Positions 9,083 through 18,424 of a stretch of DNA of 64,000 bases are shown one piece after another. Made by a program: the position numbers and the translations under genes. Below the pieces are notes generated by a model, which was not told where the DNA came from, did no database searches, and saw only the letters and a list, made by a program, of their open reading frames with translations. How positions within the stretch are numbered: the first letter of the stretch is position 1; every line of letters starts with the position of its first letter. Origin of the DNA: an uncultured Hyphomicrobiales bacterium (lineage in GTDB: Bacteria > Pseudomonadota > Alphaproteobacteria > Rhizobiales > Beijerinckiaceae); NCBI GenBank assembly GCA_903847605.1, contig CAINED010000029.1, forward strand, positions 1-64,000, read 5' to 3'.

Positions 9083-11587
9083 CTGCCGGAGCCGGGGAAG
9101 ATTGCCCCCGATCGAAAAGCGTTCGGCAATCAGTGCATCGCAGGCATTCCGCGCGGCCCGTGAATGAAAGCGGTCCGCATCCGCGATGGCGTCGAGCAGC
9201 GCCGCAGCAATCGCGCCGGGTTCGTGCGAGCGAACGAGAATTCCCGTAACGCCGTCGATAATGGTCTCGGCGCATCCGCCGGCATCCACCGTGATCACAG
9301 GGCAATGCGCGGCCTGCGCTTCAATCAACGCATTCGGCAGACCTTCGATGGAGGACGTATGCAAGAGGAAGTCGAGGGCACTATAGAAGTCCGCGATCTC
9401 CGGGCCAAGCCTTCCAAGCAGCCTGACGCGCTCGGTCAACAGCGGTGAAGCCGCAACACGCGATGCAAGCTGCTGCATGACCGGACCATCGCCAGCCAAT
9501 GCAAAATAGAGCGGCAGATGCGGGCGAACTTCAATCGTGCGCGTTGCAGCTTCAAGCCATAGCAAGGGCCGTTTCTCGGGCGAGATGCGAAACGCGCCGC
9601 CGATGACAATTGCATCTTGCGGCAGTGAAAAGCGCGCGCGCACATGTTCGCGGTCGCGATGTCGCCCGAAACGTGCGATGTCGAGCGAGTTGTAGAGCAG
9701 GGAGGATTGCCCCGCCGGCCAGCCCATTGTCGAGCGGAACGCGGCGAGCGCCGCCTCGCTGTTGGCGACGAGACGAAGATGATCTGCATCGCGAAAAGCT
9801 TCGACGGCGACGCGAAATTTCTCCGCTTCCCCCAGCTGGCGTTCGGACGACCATTGACGCCAGCTGATCGGCAGGGAGCCCGCGCGCACGACGATGCGGC
9901 GTACGCCCGCCACATGCGCGGCGAGCAGGGCAGCAGGATCAAGGCGCCAGATCATGACCGAACTTGCGCCGCTGTCGGCGACGATTTTCGCAAGCCTGTT
10001 GATGCGGCTCCAGCGGATGGCCTTTCGCGCGAGCGCGCCGGGTGGTCCCTCGGCGAGTCTGACGAAAGGCTCTTCGATCAATTCGCGATCCAGCCCTTCC
10101 GGCGTCAGAAACTGCAGGCGATCGCCCAGATGTTGCAGTTCGCTTTCGAACTCGCCCTTTAGCCCGTGATGCGCAAGGACGACGATTTGTTTCAGCGTCC
10201 CATCGCTTTCGGCGAGCGCACGCACGACCGTCTGCAATTGCCGCTCGGTGCCGCCCATCGCGAGCGTCGTGCCGATGTGCAACACCACCTTGGCGCCAGA
10301 CTCCGGAGCACGCGAGCGGGACGGCCTGACCCTGACGATGTTCTCGTAATAGAAGCGTTGCGCCGCGTAGGGACCGGTGTCCCGGACATGGGCGGGCTGC
10401 GCCTTCCATTCAGCGATCAAATCCTGCAGGTTTTGCGAGGGCGAGGCGTTACCGGCAACGATATCCGCGCAGCTTCGCCAGTCGCCCTGCAGGGCGAGAG
10501 CCTCGGCGAGCGTCGCGGCGGTAGGGTTGCTGACAGTTCCGGCGGGAGTGCCCTTGTAAACGGAATGCGCGGCGCGCGGCATATCCTGCGCCAGCAAAAG
10601 TTCGACGACATGCTCGACAGCGTGTTGATTGACTTTCGAGCAGCGAAGAACCGCGCGCGCCCATCGGCCTTCCATCTTAGCCGGCCATCCACCTGACGAA
10701 TAGCGGAAGCGCAGCCGGTTCAACACGGAGCGCGCTCTGGCGGACAGGCCGTCGATACGCGCTGTCTTGCGCAGGATTTCGCGAATACGCGCGCGGCCCT
10801 TCGTTTCGTCATCGACCTCACGAAGGATGGCGAGAACGGCGTTGAGCGTGACGCTGATCGATGCGGTCAGGCGCAAGGGCGTCGCGAGGTCTTCGAGGCG
10901 GCCATTGAGCAGGATGCAGGCTGCGGCCAGCGCCGAGATCTGCGCCGGTGGATTTTGGGCCGGGTAGCTTTCGATAAACCGCCATGCGTCATCCACGCGG
11001 CCGAGGCCGACGAGCGCGCGAATGCGGATGTGATCGAATCTCGCCTTGCGCGCCGGATCGCCCGATCTGTCGCACCAGTCCAGCGCCTGTTCGAATTCGC
11101 CGGTGGCGCACAACGTATCGGCGATGCGCAGCAATTGCGTCTCGCCGGACCGCGGTGGCGGGGCGCGTTCGATCGCTAACGCCGCCCCGATCCAGTCGCG
11201 CGCCTTGTAGGCGTCCTCCAGCGAATGCGGCGCTCCGGATTCGGCTGGCGGAACCGTGCTGCCATCGCCTGCATCTCGTGCCGCGCGCAAGCGCTCGAGG
11301 TTTGCGAGAACATCTGCATTCTGAAAGACAAGCGCAGAATCGAGGCGCGCGCGCAGCGTCTCGGCATCCGGCGGACCCATCAAAAGAAGGGCCTGCGAAA
11401 CGACATGAGCCAGCCGGACAAGTTCGCGATTGCGGGGAAGCGGCGTTTCTTCCGCTGATGCAAGCCGGCGGAACAGAGCGAAAGCGATTTCGTGTTCGAG
11501 AGACAGCGCTTCGGCGAGAGCATGAATGCGATGGCTCTCGATGCGCCCGGCGGCGCAGGCGATGACGATGCTGTTTATGAATTCCAT
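9068..11587 (-). CDS. Second large TPR-glycosyltransferase family 4 fusion protein
   Basis: This minus-strand gene encodes about 839 residues with the same plan as its convergent neighbour: roughly 420 residues of helical repeats, then a GT4-type GT-B domain. Motifs are TLAMGGTERQLQ, FRISPEKRP, LAGDGP, RLLGRLG and EGLPNALIEAQ, the last holding the E-x7-E residues that bind donor phosphate. The frame is open to a TTG at 11641, but the ATG at 11587 is preferred. The two genes probably arose by duplication and would add different residues of the same polysaccharide. It is the only polysaccharide gene on this strand here, so it needs its own promoter in 11588-11903. Confidence 0.82.
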   Translation of the reverse strand: MEFINSIVIACAAGRIESHRIHALAEALSLEHEIAFALFRRLASAEETPLPRNRELVRLAHVVSQALLLMGPPDAETLRARLDSALVFQNADVLANLERLRAARDAGDGSTVPPAESGAPHSLEDAYKARDWIGAALAIERAPPPRSGETQLLRIADTLCATGEFEQALDWCDRSGDPARKARFDHIRIRALVGLGRVDDAWRFIESYPAQNPPAQISALAAACILLNGRLEDLATPLRLTASISVTLNAVLAILREVDDETKGRARIREILRKTARIDGLSARARSVLNRLRFRYSSGGWPAKMEGRWARAVLRCSKVNQHAVEHVVELLLAQDMPRAAHSVYKGTPAGTVSNPTAATLAEALALQGDWRSCADIVAGNASPSQNLQDLIAEWKAQPAHVRDTGPYAAQRFYYENIVRVRPSRSRAPESGAKVVLHIGTTLAMGGTERQLQTVVRALAESDGTLKQIVVLAHHGLKGEFESELQHLGDRLQFLTPEGLDRELIEEPFVRLAEGPPGALARKAIRWSRINRLAKIVADSGASSVMIWRLDPAALLAAHVAGVRRIVVRAGSLPISWRQWSSERQLGEAEKFRVAVEAFRDADHLRLVANSEAALAAFRSTMGWPAGQSSLLYNSLDIARFGRHRDREHVRARFSLPQDAIVIGGAFRISPEKRPLLWLEAATRTIEVRPHLPLYFALAGDGPVMQQLASRVAASPLLTERVRLLGRLGPEIADFYSALDFLLHTSSIEGLPNALIEAQAAHCPVITVDAGGCAETIIDGVTGILVRSHEPGAIAAALLDAIADADRFHSRAARNACDALIAERFSIGGNLPRLRQLLGL

Positions 11588-11903
11588 CGGACGCCCGCTA
11601 CCACCACGTTCCGCCAGGAGCAAAATGTAACTGTTAGCCAATTGACACGCGCCACTCAGGTTTGGGAACGAAAGAACGTTTGAACGTCAATCTCTTGCCA
11701 CGCGCGCGCGGGTAACATCCATATAAGCAAACGCGAGAAATGCAACTATAGGTTGAATTGTTCGCGCTGTCGCAACGATTAACTCATCATGTTGGGATGA
11801 AATTCAAGTTTTAATCGATTTGGAAGCGCTTCTCGCCGCGCTCGCGATTGTTTTCGCAAAACTTCAGCATATAGATTCGGCATGTGGGGCCGTGAGTTGC
11901 GTA

Positions 11904-13070
11904 ATGGCTAGCGTTAAAGAACCGAAAGTCGCGAAGGTGCCGAAGGGCGGCCTGGTAGCAAGCGCGCCCGCTTCAGTCCGTCTCATTTTCCCGACGATGC
12001 TCCGGCCGGACCTCGCACGTGAACTGATCGCTTCCGTGCGCCGGTTCCATCCCGACATCCCCATCACGCTGGCCGAACAGACCGACGGGGAGGGCGAGCT
12101 TCGCGAGATCGAGGACGGGAATGTCACGCGCATGATCGTGCCCTTCGATACGGGGCTTGGCGCGACACGGAACATTCTCGTCAAGTCGATCAAGGAAAAG
12201 TATTTCATCCTCGCCGACGACGATTTCGTCATCACCGAAAAGCTGCCCCTCGAAAAGGCGTTGCGCTTCATGGAGGCGCAGGAGGACGCGGTATTTCTCG
12301 GCGGGCATGTGACGGACATCGTCTATCGCAAGGATGGGTCCACGGTGTGCAAGGACGACCGCCGCGACAGCAATATCGCCATCGACACGACCGGCAAGGG
12401 CGTGGTGCTCCTGCCGCGCGAGTTCGTCGGCGGCCCTCAGATCGAATTCGAGGGTGAAAAATTCCTGCAGTGCGACTATGTCGCGAACTGGGGCATAGGC
12501 CGCACCGGATTTTTCCGCGAGACGGGCTTTGCCTGGTCCGAAGAAATCAAGATCGGTATCGAGCATCTCGACTTTTTCCTGCGACTGAAGACGCAACATC
12601 CGCAGGCCCGCGTTTATTTCTGGGAAAATCTGCGGGTGGAACATCACCGCCATCGCATCGTCGACGAAAACTATCTGCAATATCGCCGGCGGCCGGAATT
12701 CGTGAACGATTACGAAAAAATCTCCGGCTTCAGATATCAGTTCGATCCCACGCTGTCGCGAGTGCAATTCTTTCGCGACTATCCCGGCCAGGTTTTTCTG
12801 CCGGGCTCCGAGCGAGGCCGCGCCATGGCCGAACGCGAACGCTTCAATAAGCTTCACGGCGCGTACGTTTCTTTGCGTGATAAGCTTGTATCGGAAAAGC
12901 AGCGTCATACCGAATTGCGGCTAAGCCTCGCGGCCGACCGCCGCAGCCGGCTCCTGAACGAAAGGCGGCGCTTACAGGGCGTCGCTACTACGCCGGGCGC
13001 CACGGGAAAGAGTCTCGGATTCGGCGAAGCCGAACAGGAAGCGCTCGACGATCGCGACGATCACAACTGA
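11904..13070 (+). CDS. GT-A glycosyltransferase (family 2-like) with DxD motif
   Basis: The protein begins with a short basic tail and then a GT-A core: LIFPTMLRPDLARELIASV, GLGATRNILV and YFILADDDFVIT, where the DDD is the metal/nucleotide-sugar-binding DxD. The pattern resembles family 2-type enzymes related to beta-1,4-N-acetylgalactosaminyltransferases, but the sugar cannot be assigned. The C-terminal 120 residues are charged and helical, perhaps a coiled coil. The frame opens upstream at a TTG (11820); the ATG at 11904 (MASVKEPK) is the more credible start, since the residues upstream do not fit a signal peptide. About 260 bases separate it from the divergent gene, room for a shared promoter region. 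Confidence 0.72.
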   Translation: MASVKEPKVAKVPKGGLVASAPASVRLIFPTMLRPDLARELIASVRRFHPDIPITLAEQTDGEGELREIEDGNVTRMIVPFDTGLGATRNILVKSIKEKYFILADDDFVITEKLPLEKALRFMEAQEDAVFLGGHVTDIVYRKDGSTVCKDDRRDSNIAIDTTGKGVVLLPREFVGGPQIEFEGEKFLQCDYVANWGIGRTGFFRETGFAWSEEIKIGIEHLDFFLRLKTQHPQARVYFWENLRVEHHRHRIVDENYLQYRRRPEFVNDYEKISGFRYQFDPTLSRVQFFRDYPGQVFLPGSERGRAMAERERFNKLHGAYVSLRDKLVSEKQRHTELRLSLAADRRSRLLNERRRLQGVATTPGATGKSLGFGEAEQEALDDRDDHN

Positions 13071-13095
13071 TCGTCAGCGCCATGCCACCACAGCG

Positions 13096-14157
13096 ATGAC
13101 CGGGCCGCACAAAATCCTGTTCTATTATCGCTTCCTCGGGCTGGGCGGCGTCGAATCGGTTCTGCTCAATCGCATCGAGGCCTTGAAGGTGGCAGGACTG
13201 GACGCGGAATACTGGTACTCGGATACATATTGCGCGGATCCGGCACTGGTGAGCGATGCGCCATACGTCCGCATGGTCGCCAGAGAGCAAGTCGCGCAGG
13301 CAGCGCTCGCTGGCGAATTCGATCGCATTGTCGTTCTCGATAATCCCTTTGTGTTGCGGCAGATATTGAGAACGAAAAGCCACGCCCGGATCTTCGCGGA
13401 AACACATGTTCCACTGCCCTGGAAGATGCGGCAATTTTATCGTGACATGGACAATCCCGGGGTTGCGGCCGTGATCGTGCCGTCGCCCTATAACAAGGAA
13501 CGGCTGATCGAAGAGCTCGGCATCGCCAGCGAGCGGATTACTGTCGTACGAAACATCGTGCCGGTCGACGCTGCGCTTGTTCAGCACACACAGCCGCAGG
13601 CTCCGCAGTTGCTGTGGGTTGGCCGTCTCGAGAATGAAAAAGGCCCCGACCTCTTTATCTCTCTGGCGCGCAAGCTTTCCGAATCCGGGATCGATGCTCG
13701 CTTCATCATGGTTGGAAACGATCCCGATTACGAGGGCCGAGTGGGCGAATTACGGGAGTTTGCGGGGGGCGCCGCGTTGGATATCAGTTTTATTCCGGCG
13801 GTCGCCCGCGCGGACATGCAGAAAATGTACAAGGACGCGGCGGCTTCCGGAGGCGCTTATGTCTGCACCTCCAGATTCGAATCCGCGCCGATGACCATAC
13901 TGGAAGCGATGGCCTGCGGATGTCCGGTCGTGGCCTCGAACGCGGGCGGCATACCTCTCATGATCGAGAACCGTGTCGACGGGGAATTGTACGATACCGA
14001 GACTCTCGACGACGCCGTGGCATGTATCCGGCGCGTCCTCTCTTCTTCCGATCACAGAAGCAATATGACCGCTGCGGCCCGGCAGAGGGTTGGGCGCGAT
14101 CACTCGGCCTCCGCAACAGTCGCCGCATTTCGAAATTTGTTCGGCTGTGAGGCATGA
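13096..14157 (+). CDS. Glycosyltransferase family 4 protein
   Basis: The 353-residue protein has a GT-B fold. The acceptor domain opens with ILFYYRFLGLGGVESVLL, the glycine-rich loop typical of GT4 enzymes. The donor domain contains LLWVGRLENEKGPDLFI and the E-x7-E motif in ESAPMTILEAMACGCPVV, followed by ASNAGGIP. It would act on lipid-linked or nascent glycans at the cytoplasmic face. There is no transmembrane segment. It starts 25 bases after the upstream glycosyltransferase gene, without an obvious ribosome-binding site, suggesting co-transcription. Donor and acceptor are unknown. Confidence 0.87.
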   Translation: MTGPHKILFYYRFLGLGGVESVLLNRIEALKVAGLDAEYWYSDTYCADPALVSDAPYVRMVAREQVAQAALAGEFDRIVVLDNPFVLRQILRTKSHARIFAETHVPLPWKMRQFYRDMDNPGVAAVIVPSPYNKERLIEELGIASERITVVRNIVPVDAALVQHTQPQAPQLLWVGRLENEKGPDLFISLARKLSESGIDARFIMVGNDPDYEGRVGELREFAGGAALDISFIPAVARADMQKMYKDAAASGGAYVCTSRFESAPMTILEAMACGCPVVASNAGGIPLMIENRVDGELYDTETLDDAVACIRRVLSSSDHRSNMTAAARQRVGRDHSASATVAAFRNLFGCEA

Positions 14158-14267
14158 TAGGCCGAACGCCTTAAGTCCCGGCGCTTTTGACGAGACAGCG
14201 GATCGTGTAATTTCGCCGCGCGCAGATTGCCGAACGCGTACCCGAACAAAGCCGGAAGTATTCATCA

Positions 14268-15107
14268 ATGACCAAAGTCAGCGTCGTCATTCCCGTTCAC
14301 AACAAGGCCAATTACATCGGAGCATGTCTTGAATCCGTGCTGTCTCAATCCGGCATCGAACTTGATGTCGTTTGCGTGGAGGATTGCTCCACGGATGGGT
14401 CACTGGAGGTCGTCGAGGACTTCGCGGCGCGCGACAGTCGAATCAAACTGCTCCGGAACGAGCGAAACCTCGGCGCTGGAGTGAGCCGCAATATCGGAAT
14501 CGGCGCGGCGACGGGGGAGTTTCTTCAGTTCACGGATGCCGACGATATCGTCGAAACTGGCGCGCTGAATCTGATGGTGGACCTCGCTCGGCAAAATCAG
14601 GCCGATGTCGTGAGAGGGACGCTTCTGAAATTTGTTGCCGGCATTAAGGAGCCCTGGCCGGACGAGGAGATTTCGGTCAATCGCTGCGGCGCGCTGCTCG
14701 ATCTGCCAGAGCTCTGGATCCCCTGGTTCCATCCGTGCTTTCTGATTTCGCGCGAATTGGTGCATGCAAATCGTCTGCGATATCCGGATCTGGTTGCCGG
14801 CGAAGATCCGGTGTTTCTCGCGCAAGTGCTGACGCTGGCGCGCAAGATCTGTATCGTCACCGATCCCGTCTATTCATACCGGCGCGACGAGCGCAGGCCG
14901 CCGTCGTCCGAACGGAAACTGCGCGATTTCCTGAAGCATATCGAGATGGTGAAGGCGACCTATCTGCCGGCTCATGCAAGATGCTGGGAGAAGTACGGGC
15001 CTTTCGCGCTCGGCGATCTCGAAATTCTCACACGCAAATCGCGTGTTGCGCCTGAGATCAAGGAAGAGATAACTAGGGGTATCGAAAGCCTGCGCGAGAC
15101 GGCGTGA
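14268..15107 (+). CDS. Glycosyltransferase family 2 protein
   Basis: This is a canonical GT-A inverting transferase of 279 residues. It begins with VSVVIPVHNKANYIGACLES, has the nucleotide-binding VEDCSTDGS at residues 38-46, NLGAGVSRNIGI near 67-78 and the metal-binding DAD at 90-92 in FTDADD. The acid/base region is likely around AGEDPVFLAQ. No membrane helices are present. It follows the GT4 gene by 110 bases on the same strand and probably belongs to the same transcript. Its role is to add one sugar to the polysaccharide; specificity is unknown. Confidence 0.88.
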   Translation: MTKVSVVIPVHNKANYIGACLESVLSQSGIELDVVCVEDCSTDGSLEVVEDFAARDSRIKLLRNERNLGAGVSRNIGIGAATGEFLQFTDADDIVETGALNLMVDLARQNQADVVRGTLLKFVAGIKEPWPDEEISVNRCGALLDLPELWIPWFHPCFLISRELVHANRLRYPDLVAGEDPVFLAQVLTLARKICIVTDPVYSYRRDERRPPSSERKLRDFLKHIEMVKATYLPAHARCWEKYGPFALGDLEILTRKSRVAPEIKEEITRGIESLRETA

Positions 15108-15147
15108 CGCCGGGCGAAGGCAGCGCTTTTCGACCGGAACAACAGGC

Positions 15148-17232
15148 ATGGACCCGGCAAACCCCGCTTTGAACGATCTTCCTGTTCGCTCCGGTGGCAG
15201 AATATTGATCGTTGGCGGAACGGTTGCAAATTCCGTTTATTTTCTCCCGGCCGTCCTGAATTTTTTGCCTGATAGCGTCGATCTCCTGGGGATTCGAAAA
15301 GCGCACGAAGATCATTTCCGTGCGCAATTGCCCGGTTGCGTCTTCCTCTCAAATGAAAGCCGGATCGAACTCGACGCCTACGACCTGATCGTTCTCGATC
15401 TGTCATTGTCGCAGATGGCGGTCGCGCTCACGCAGTGGATTCAGCACAAATGGGCTTACATGCTGAAGGCAGGCGGCTGCATTCTCACCTATGGGTTGAA
15501 TGCGCGCGCGACGACGGACGCCAAGATCCCGCAGGATTTGCGCAGCCTTTTCGCGGCGGGCGGCCACTGGCATGCGCCATCCAGCGAAGATGGCGCCTTG
15601 CTGCCATGGTTTCGTTATCTCTCCCGTGTTTCGCGTAATCCGGCGGGCGGCAATCTCTCGTGGGAGGCGCTGACATTCGTCGCGCCGCAGGAGCGTCGCG
15701 ACCTCCTATCCTCATTGGCTCCCGCTGCACGGACATGGGGTGAACTCGTCGAGAGCTCGCCCTTTGTCGACTACGCGGTCAAGCAGGGGGCGTTCGCGAT
15801 TGCGCATGAAGCGTTGATGTCGCTCTTCAACAGCAGAGATATTCGCGGATATCGGAAGGCCGCGAAATCCCTGAGCGGAAAGTTGCCCGCTGCGCTATCG
15901 GCCTATCACAGGCTCAATGTCAGCCGTTACGCCGGCGAGATCCTCGAAGGCGGGGCGTGGAAAGACGCCAGGGCGGTTGATATCAACGCAACGCCATGGC
16001 TAGGCAACGGATTTCATCATCTGTTGCTCGATCAGGCCGTGCGGCAAAGGGATTGCGTCGCCATCGAGGACATCGTCGCGCGCCATTTCGCGGGGCGATG
16101 GGGGACCATTGGCGATGCGGCGCTGTTCGGCGTCGCAAGGCTTTATCTTGAGGAAGGCCTTTTTGCCGAGGGCGCCGAAATCATTCGAGCCGCGCTGCAA
16201 GACAGGCCTGACTGGTATTATCTGAAATTCGGCGATCTGCTTCGACGCCTTTCAGACGCCGGTTCTCAATTACCCGGCATTGCGCCGCTTCCTGCCGGTT
16301 GGCGCGCGGTGACGAAAGCGCTGCAGGTTTCGCTCTCGAGTGAAACGCAAGCGCTGCCTTCCGAGTTGCGAACCGCGCTGGCATCGCTTGCCGCTTTGAA
16401 TGATGCAATGGCCGCAGCATCTTCCGTGCGGGATTGTATCGATCTGCGCTCTCATCGCGAACAGGGCGAGTTCATTTTGCGCTGGATCGAGGATGCGCTT
16501 GGCGAGAAGCGCCCGGGCCTGCTCTTGCGTCTTGGCGATGGCGAAGCTTATGCCTTGTCGGGCGCGGACACGGACATGCCGGGCGAGGTCGCCGACGCTG
16601 ACAACCTGCGCCGCGAATGGATCTGGTGGGGCGAAGCGCCGCCGCCACAGGCGAGAGCTGCGATCAAAGCCGGCGTTCGCGAATGCATGGCGCAGGCCGA
16701 TATCATGGGACTGCCCACGGTTTATCGCCTCCTGCGCGATCTCGATGCCGATCCGCGCCGTTTCGGCGAATCCGCGTCGCAGCGCGGTCTTTCCATCGTG
16801 ATGTCGCATGCGGTTTTGCCTGCAAATGTCGGCATCGTCACGGAAGAGCGCTGCCATCAAAGTCTGTTCGGCATGGAAAATCTGCGGCGTCTTTCGCGCA
16901 GCGCGCAGTCTGTGGTGTGGGTGACGAGCTGGCCGCTCGACAGGCTCAGGCTCGATGCAGGCGTACCCGAATCGGTCATTCATGTTCCGCCCGGCGTTCA
17001 GATCGAGGAACATGCCGATGCCGCCGACAGGCCGTTCTGGCGGCATTACCAGGCAAAGCTCGACGCGTTGACCTCGCTCGCGAGGCCCGGCGCGCTCGTG
17101 CTCGTCGCCGGCGGCATCATTGGAAAGCTGTTTCTGTCGCGTGCGAAAGCCTGCGGCGCTGTTGCGCTCGATATCGGTTCGATGGCCGATTACATTGCAG
17201 GATACAGGACGCGATCGACCTATGATCTCTGA
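15148..17232 (+). CDS. Large protein with a C-terminal GT-D type (DUF1792-like) glycosyltransferase domain
   Basis: The 694-residue protein has three parts. The first 150 residues contain a Rossmann-like region (RILIVGGTVANSVYF, YDLIVLDLSLS). The middle (about 190-430) is helical. The C-terminal 250 residues carry LLLRLGDGEAY near 458-468, the D-x-E signature of the GT-D fold described for DUF1792 enzymes, plus ALVLVAGGIIGK and the closing VALDIGSMADYIAG typical of the family. It is therefore probably an extra glycosyltransferase extending the same polysaccharide. The ATG lies 40 bases after the GT2 stop, so it is likely the last gene of the operon. The N-terminal fusion partner is not recognised. 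Confidence 0.7.
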   Translation: MDPANPALNDLPVRSGGRILIVGGTVANSVYFLPAVLNFLPDSVDLLGIRKAHEDHFRAQLPGCVFLSNESRIELDAYDLIVLDLSLSQMAVALTQWIQHKWAYMLKAGGCILTYGLNARATTDAKIPQDLRSLFAAGGHWHAPSSEDGALLPWFRYLSRVSRNPAGGNLSWEALTFVAPQERRDLLSSLAPAARTWGELVESSPFVDYAVKQGAFAIAHEALMSLFNSRDIRGYRKAAKSLSGKLPAALSAYHRLNVSRYAGEILEGGAWKDARAVDINATPWLGNGFHHLLLDQAVRQRDCVAIEDIVARHFAGRWGTIGDAALFGVARLYLEEGLFAEGAEIIRAALQDRPDWYYLKFGDLLRRLSDAGSQLPGIAPLPAGWRAVTKALQVSLSSETQALPSELRTALASLAALNDAMAAASSVRDCIDLRSHREQGEFILRWIEDALGEKRPGLLLRLGDGEAYALSGADTDMPGEVADADNLRREWIWWGEAPPPQARAAIKAGVRECMAQADIMGLPTVYRLLRDLDADPRRFGESASQRGLSIVMSHAVLPANVGIVTEERCHQSLFGMENLRRLSRSAQSVVWVTSWPLDRLRLDAGVPESVIHVPPGVQIEEHADAADRPFWRHYQAKLDALTSLARPGALVLVAGGIIGKLFLSRAKACGAVALDIGSMADYIAGYRTRSTYDL

Positions 17233-17310
17233 GCCTTCGCATATTGCATGAGGCGGCGCGCGCATATAGGTCACGGCGTCAATCCGGACTTTCTTCTCCA
17301 GTGAGCCATC

Positions 17311-18342
17311 ATGACTTCCAGAATCGAAATGGGCCTCGACACGTTCGGCGATGTCACATGGGCCGCAGATGGCGAACTCGCCTCGCAGGCGCAAGTCATC
17401 CGCGATGTCGTCGAGCAGGGCGTTCTCGCCGATCAGGCGGGCATAGACTTCATCGGCCTTGGCGAACATCACCGTGCGGATTTCGCAATTTCATCGCCCG
17501 AGATGGTGCTTGCCGCCATCGCGTCGCGTACCAAAAACATTCGCCTCGGTTCCGCCGTCACGGTCCTGAGTTCGGACGAGCCTGTGCGCGTCTTCCAGCG
17601 CTATTCGACATTGAACGCGGTCTCGAACGGGCGCGCCGAAATCATCCTGGGGCGCGGCTCCTTCATCGAATCCTTTCCGCTCTTCGGTTACGACCTCAAG
17701 GACTATGAAAAGCTGTTCGAGGAAAAGCTCGATCTCTTCGTGGCGCTGGTGTGCGATGAGGCCGTGACCTGGCGCGGCACCGTGCGTGCGCCGCTTTCGA
17801 AGCAGCGCGTGTTTCCCTCGATCGAGGGTGGACCATTGAAAACCTGGGTCGGCGTCGGCGGCAGTCCGGAATCCGTGGTGCGCGCGGTTCACTACGATCT
17901 GCCGTTGATGCTGGCGATCATCGGCGGCGATCCCGCGCGTTTCAAGCCCTTCGCGGATCTCTATCGCCGCGCCTTCAAGGAGACAGGAAAGTCCCAACAA
18001 CCCATCGGCGTTCATTCGCACGGCTATATCGCCGCCACCGATGAACTGGCGCGCGAAGAGTACTGGCCCGACTACAAGGGCATGCGCGACCGCATTGGCG
18101 CCGAGCGCGGTTGGGGGCCGTTCACGCCAGCCGAATTCGAGCGCGAGATCGCTCAGGGCTCGCTCTATGTCGGATCGCCCGAAACAGTCGCCGCCAAGAT
18201 CGTCCGCACGGTCAACACGCTGGGCCTTGACCGCTTCGAGATGAAATACAGCGCCGGCCGCCTGCCGCATGTGAAGATGATGCGCTGCATCGAGCTTTAC
18301 GGCACGAAGGTCGTCCCGCTCGTGCGGGAGATGCTGACCTGA
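17311..18342 (+). CDS. LLM-class (luciferase-like) flavin-dependent oxidoreductase
   Basis: The protein is 343 residues long, the usual size of the bacterial luciferase-like monooxygenase family, with a TIM-barrel fold. Signatures are FIGLGEHH near residue 50, IASRTKNIRLGSAVTVL, and GRGSFIESFPLFGYDL, then GVGGSPESVVRA in the C-terminal half. Such enzymes use reduced FMN (or F420) to oxidise small organic substrates. It stands at the left border of the catabolic island, in front of an FAD hydroxylase, so it may perform an early oxygenation; the substrate is unknown. No flavin reductase gene is adjacent, so a general reductase would have to supply FMNH2. Confidence 0.85.
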   Translation: MTSRIEMGLDTFGDVTWAADGELASQAQVIRDVVEQGVLADQAGIDFIGLGEHHRADFAISSPEMVLAAIASRTKNIRLGSAVTVLSSDEPVRVFQRYSTLNAVSNGRAEIILGRGSFIESFPLFGYDLKDYEKLFEEKLDLFVALVCDEAVTWRGTVRAPLSKQRVFPSIEGGPLKTWVGVGGSPESVVRAVHYDLPLMLAIIGGDPARFKPFADLYRRAFKETGKSQQPIGVHSHGYIAATDELAREEYWPDYKGMRDRIGAERGWGPFTPAEFEREIAQGSLYVGSPETVAAKIVRTVNTLGLDRFEMKYSAGRLPHVKMMRCIELYGTKVVPLVREMLT

Positions 18343-18386
18343 TCCCTCGGGTGCGGCGGGATAGACCATTGCCAGCAGCGCAATTA

Positions 18387-18396
18387 GTTGTCTTAT
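18387..18396 (+). promoter_or_regulatory. Candidate GntR operator copy 1 (GTTGTCTTAT)
   Basis: The ten bases GTTGTCTTAT occur 29 bases before the FAD hydroxylase start and recur exactly just upstream of the GntR gene at 22681. The sequence after it (TTATCAGACAG) gives an imperfect palindrome. Shared placement in front of two transcription units of the same island suggests a binding site for the GntR-type regulator. This is inference. Confidence 0.45.
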
Positions 18397-18424
18397 TTAT
18401 CAGACAGGAATTTTGCGCGGGGCG

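Noticed and set aside
11642-11903. Start at TTG 11820 for the DxD glycosyltransferase and TTG 11641 for the minus-strand gene
   Set aside because: Both longer starts use TTG without a convincing ribosome-binding site and add residues outside the conserved folds; internal ATGs fit better.
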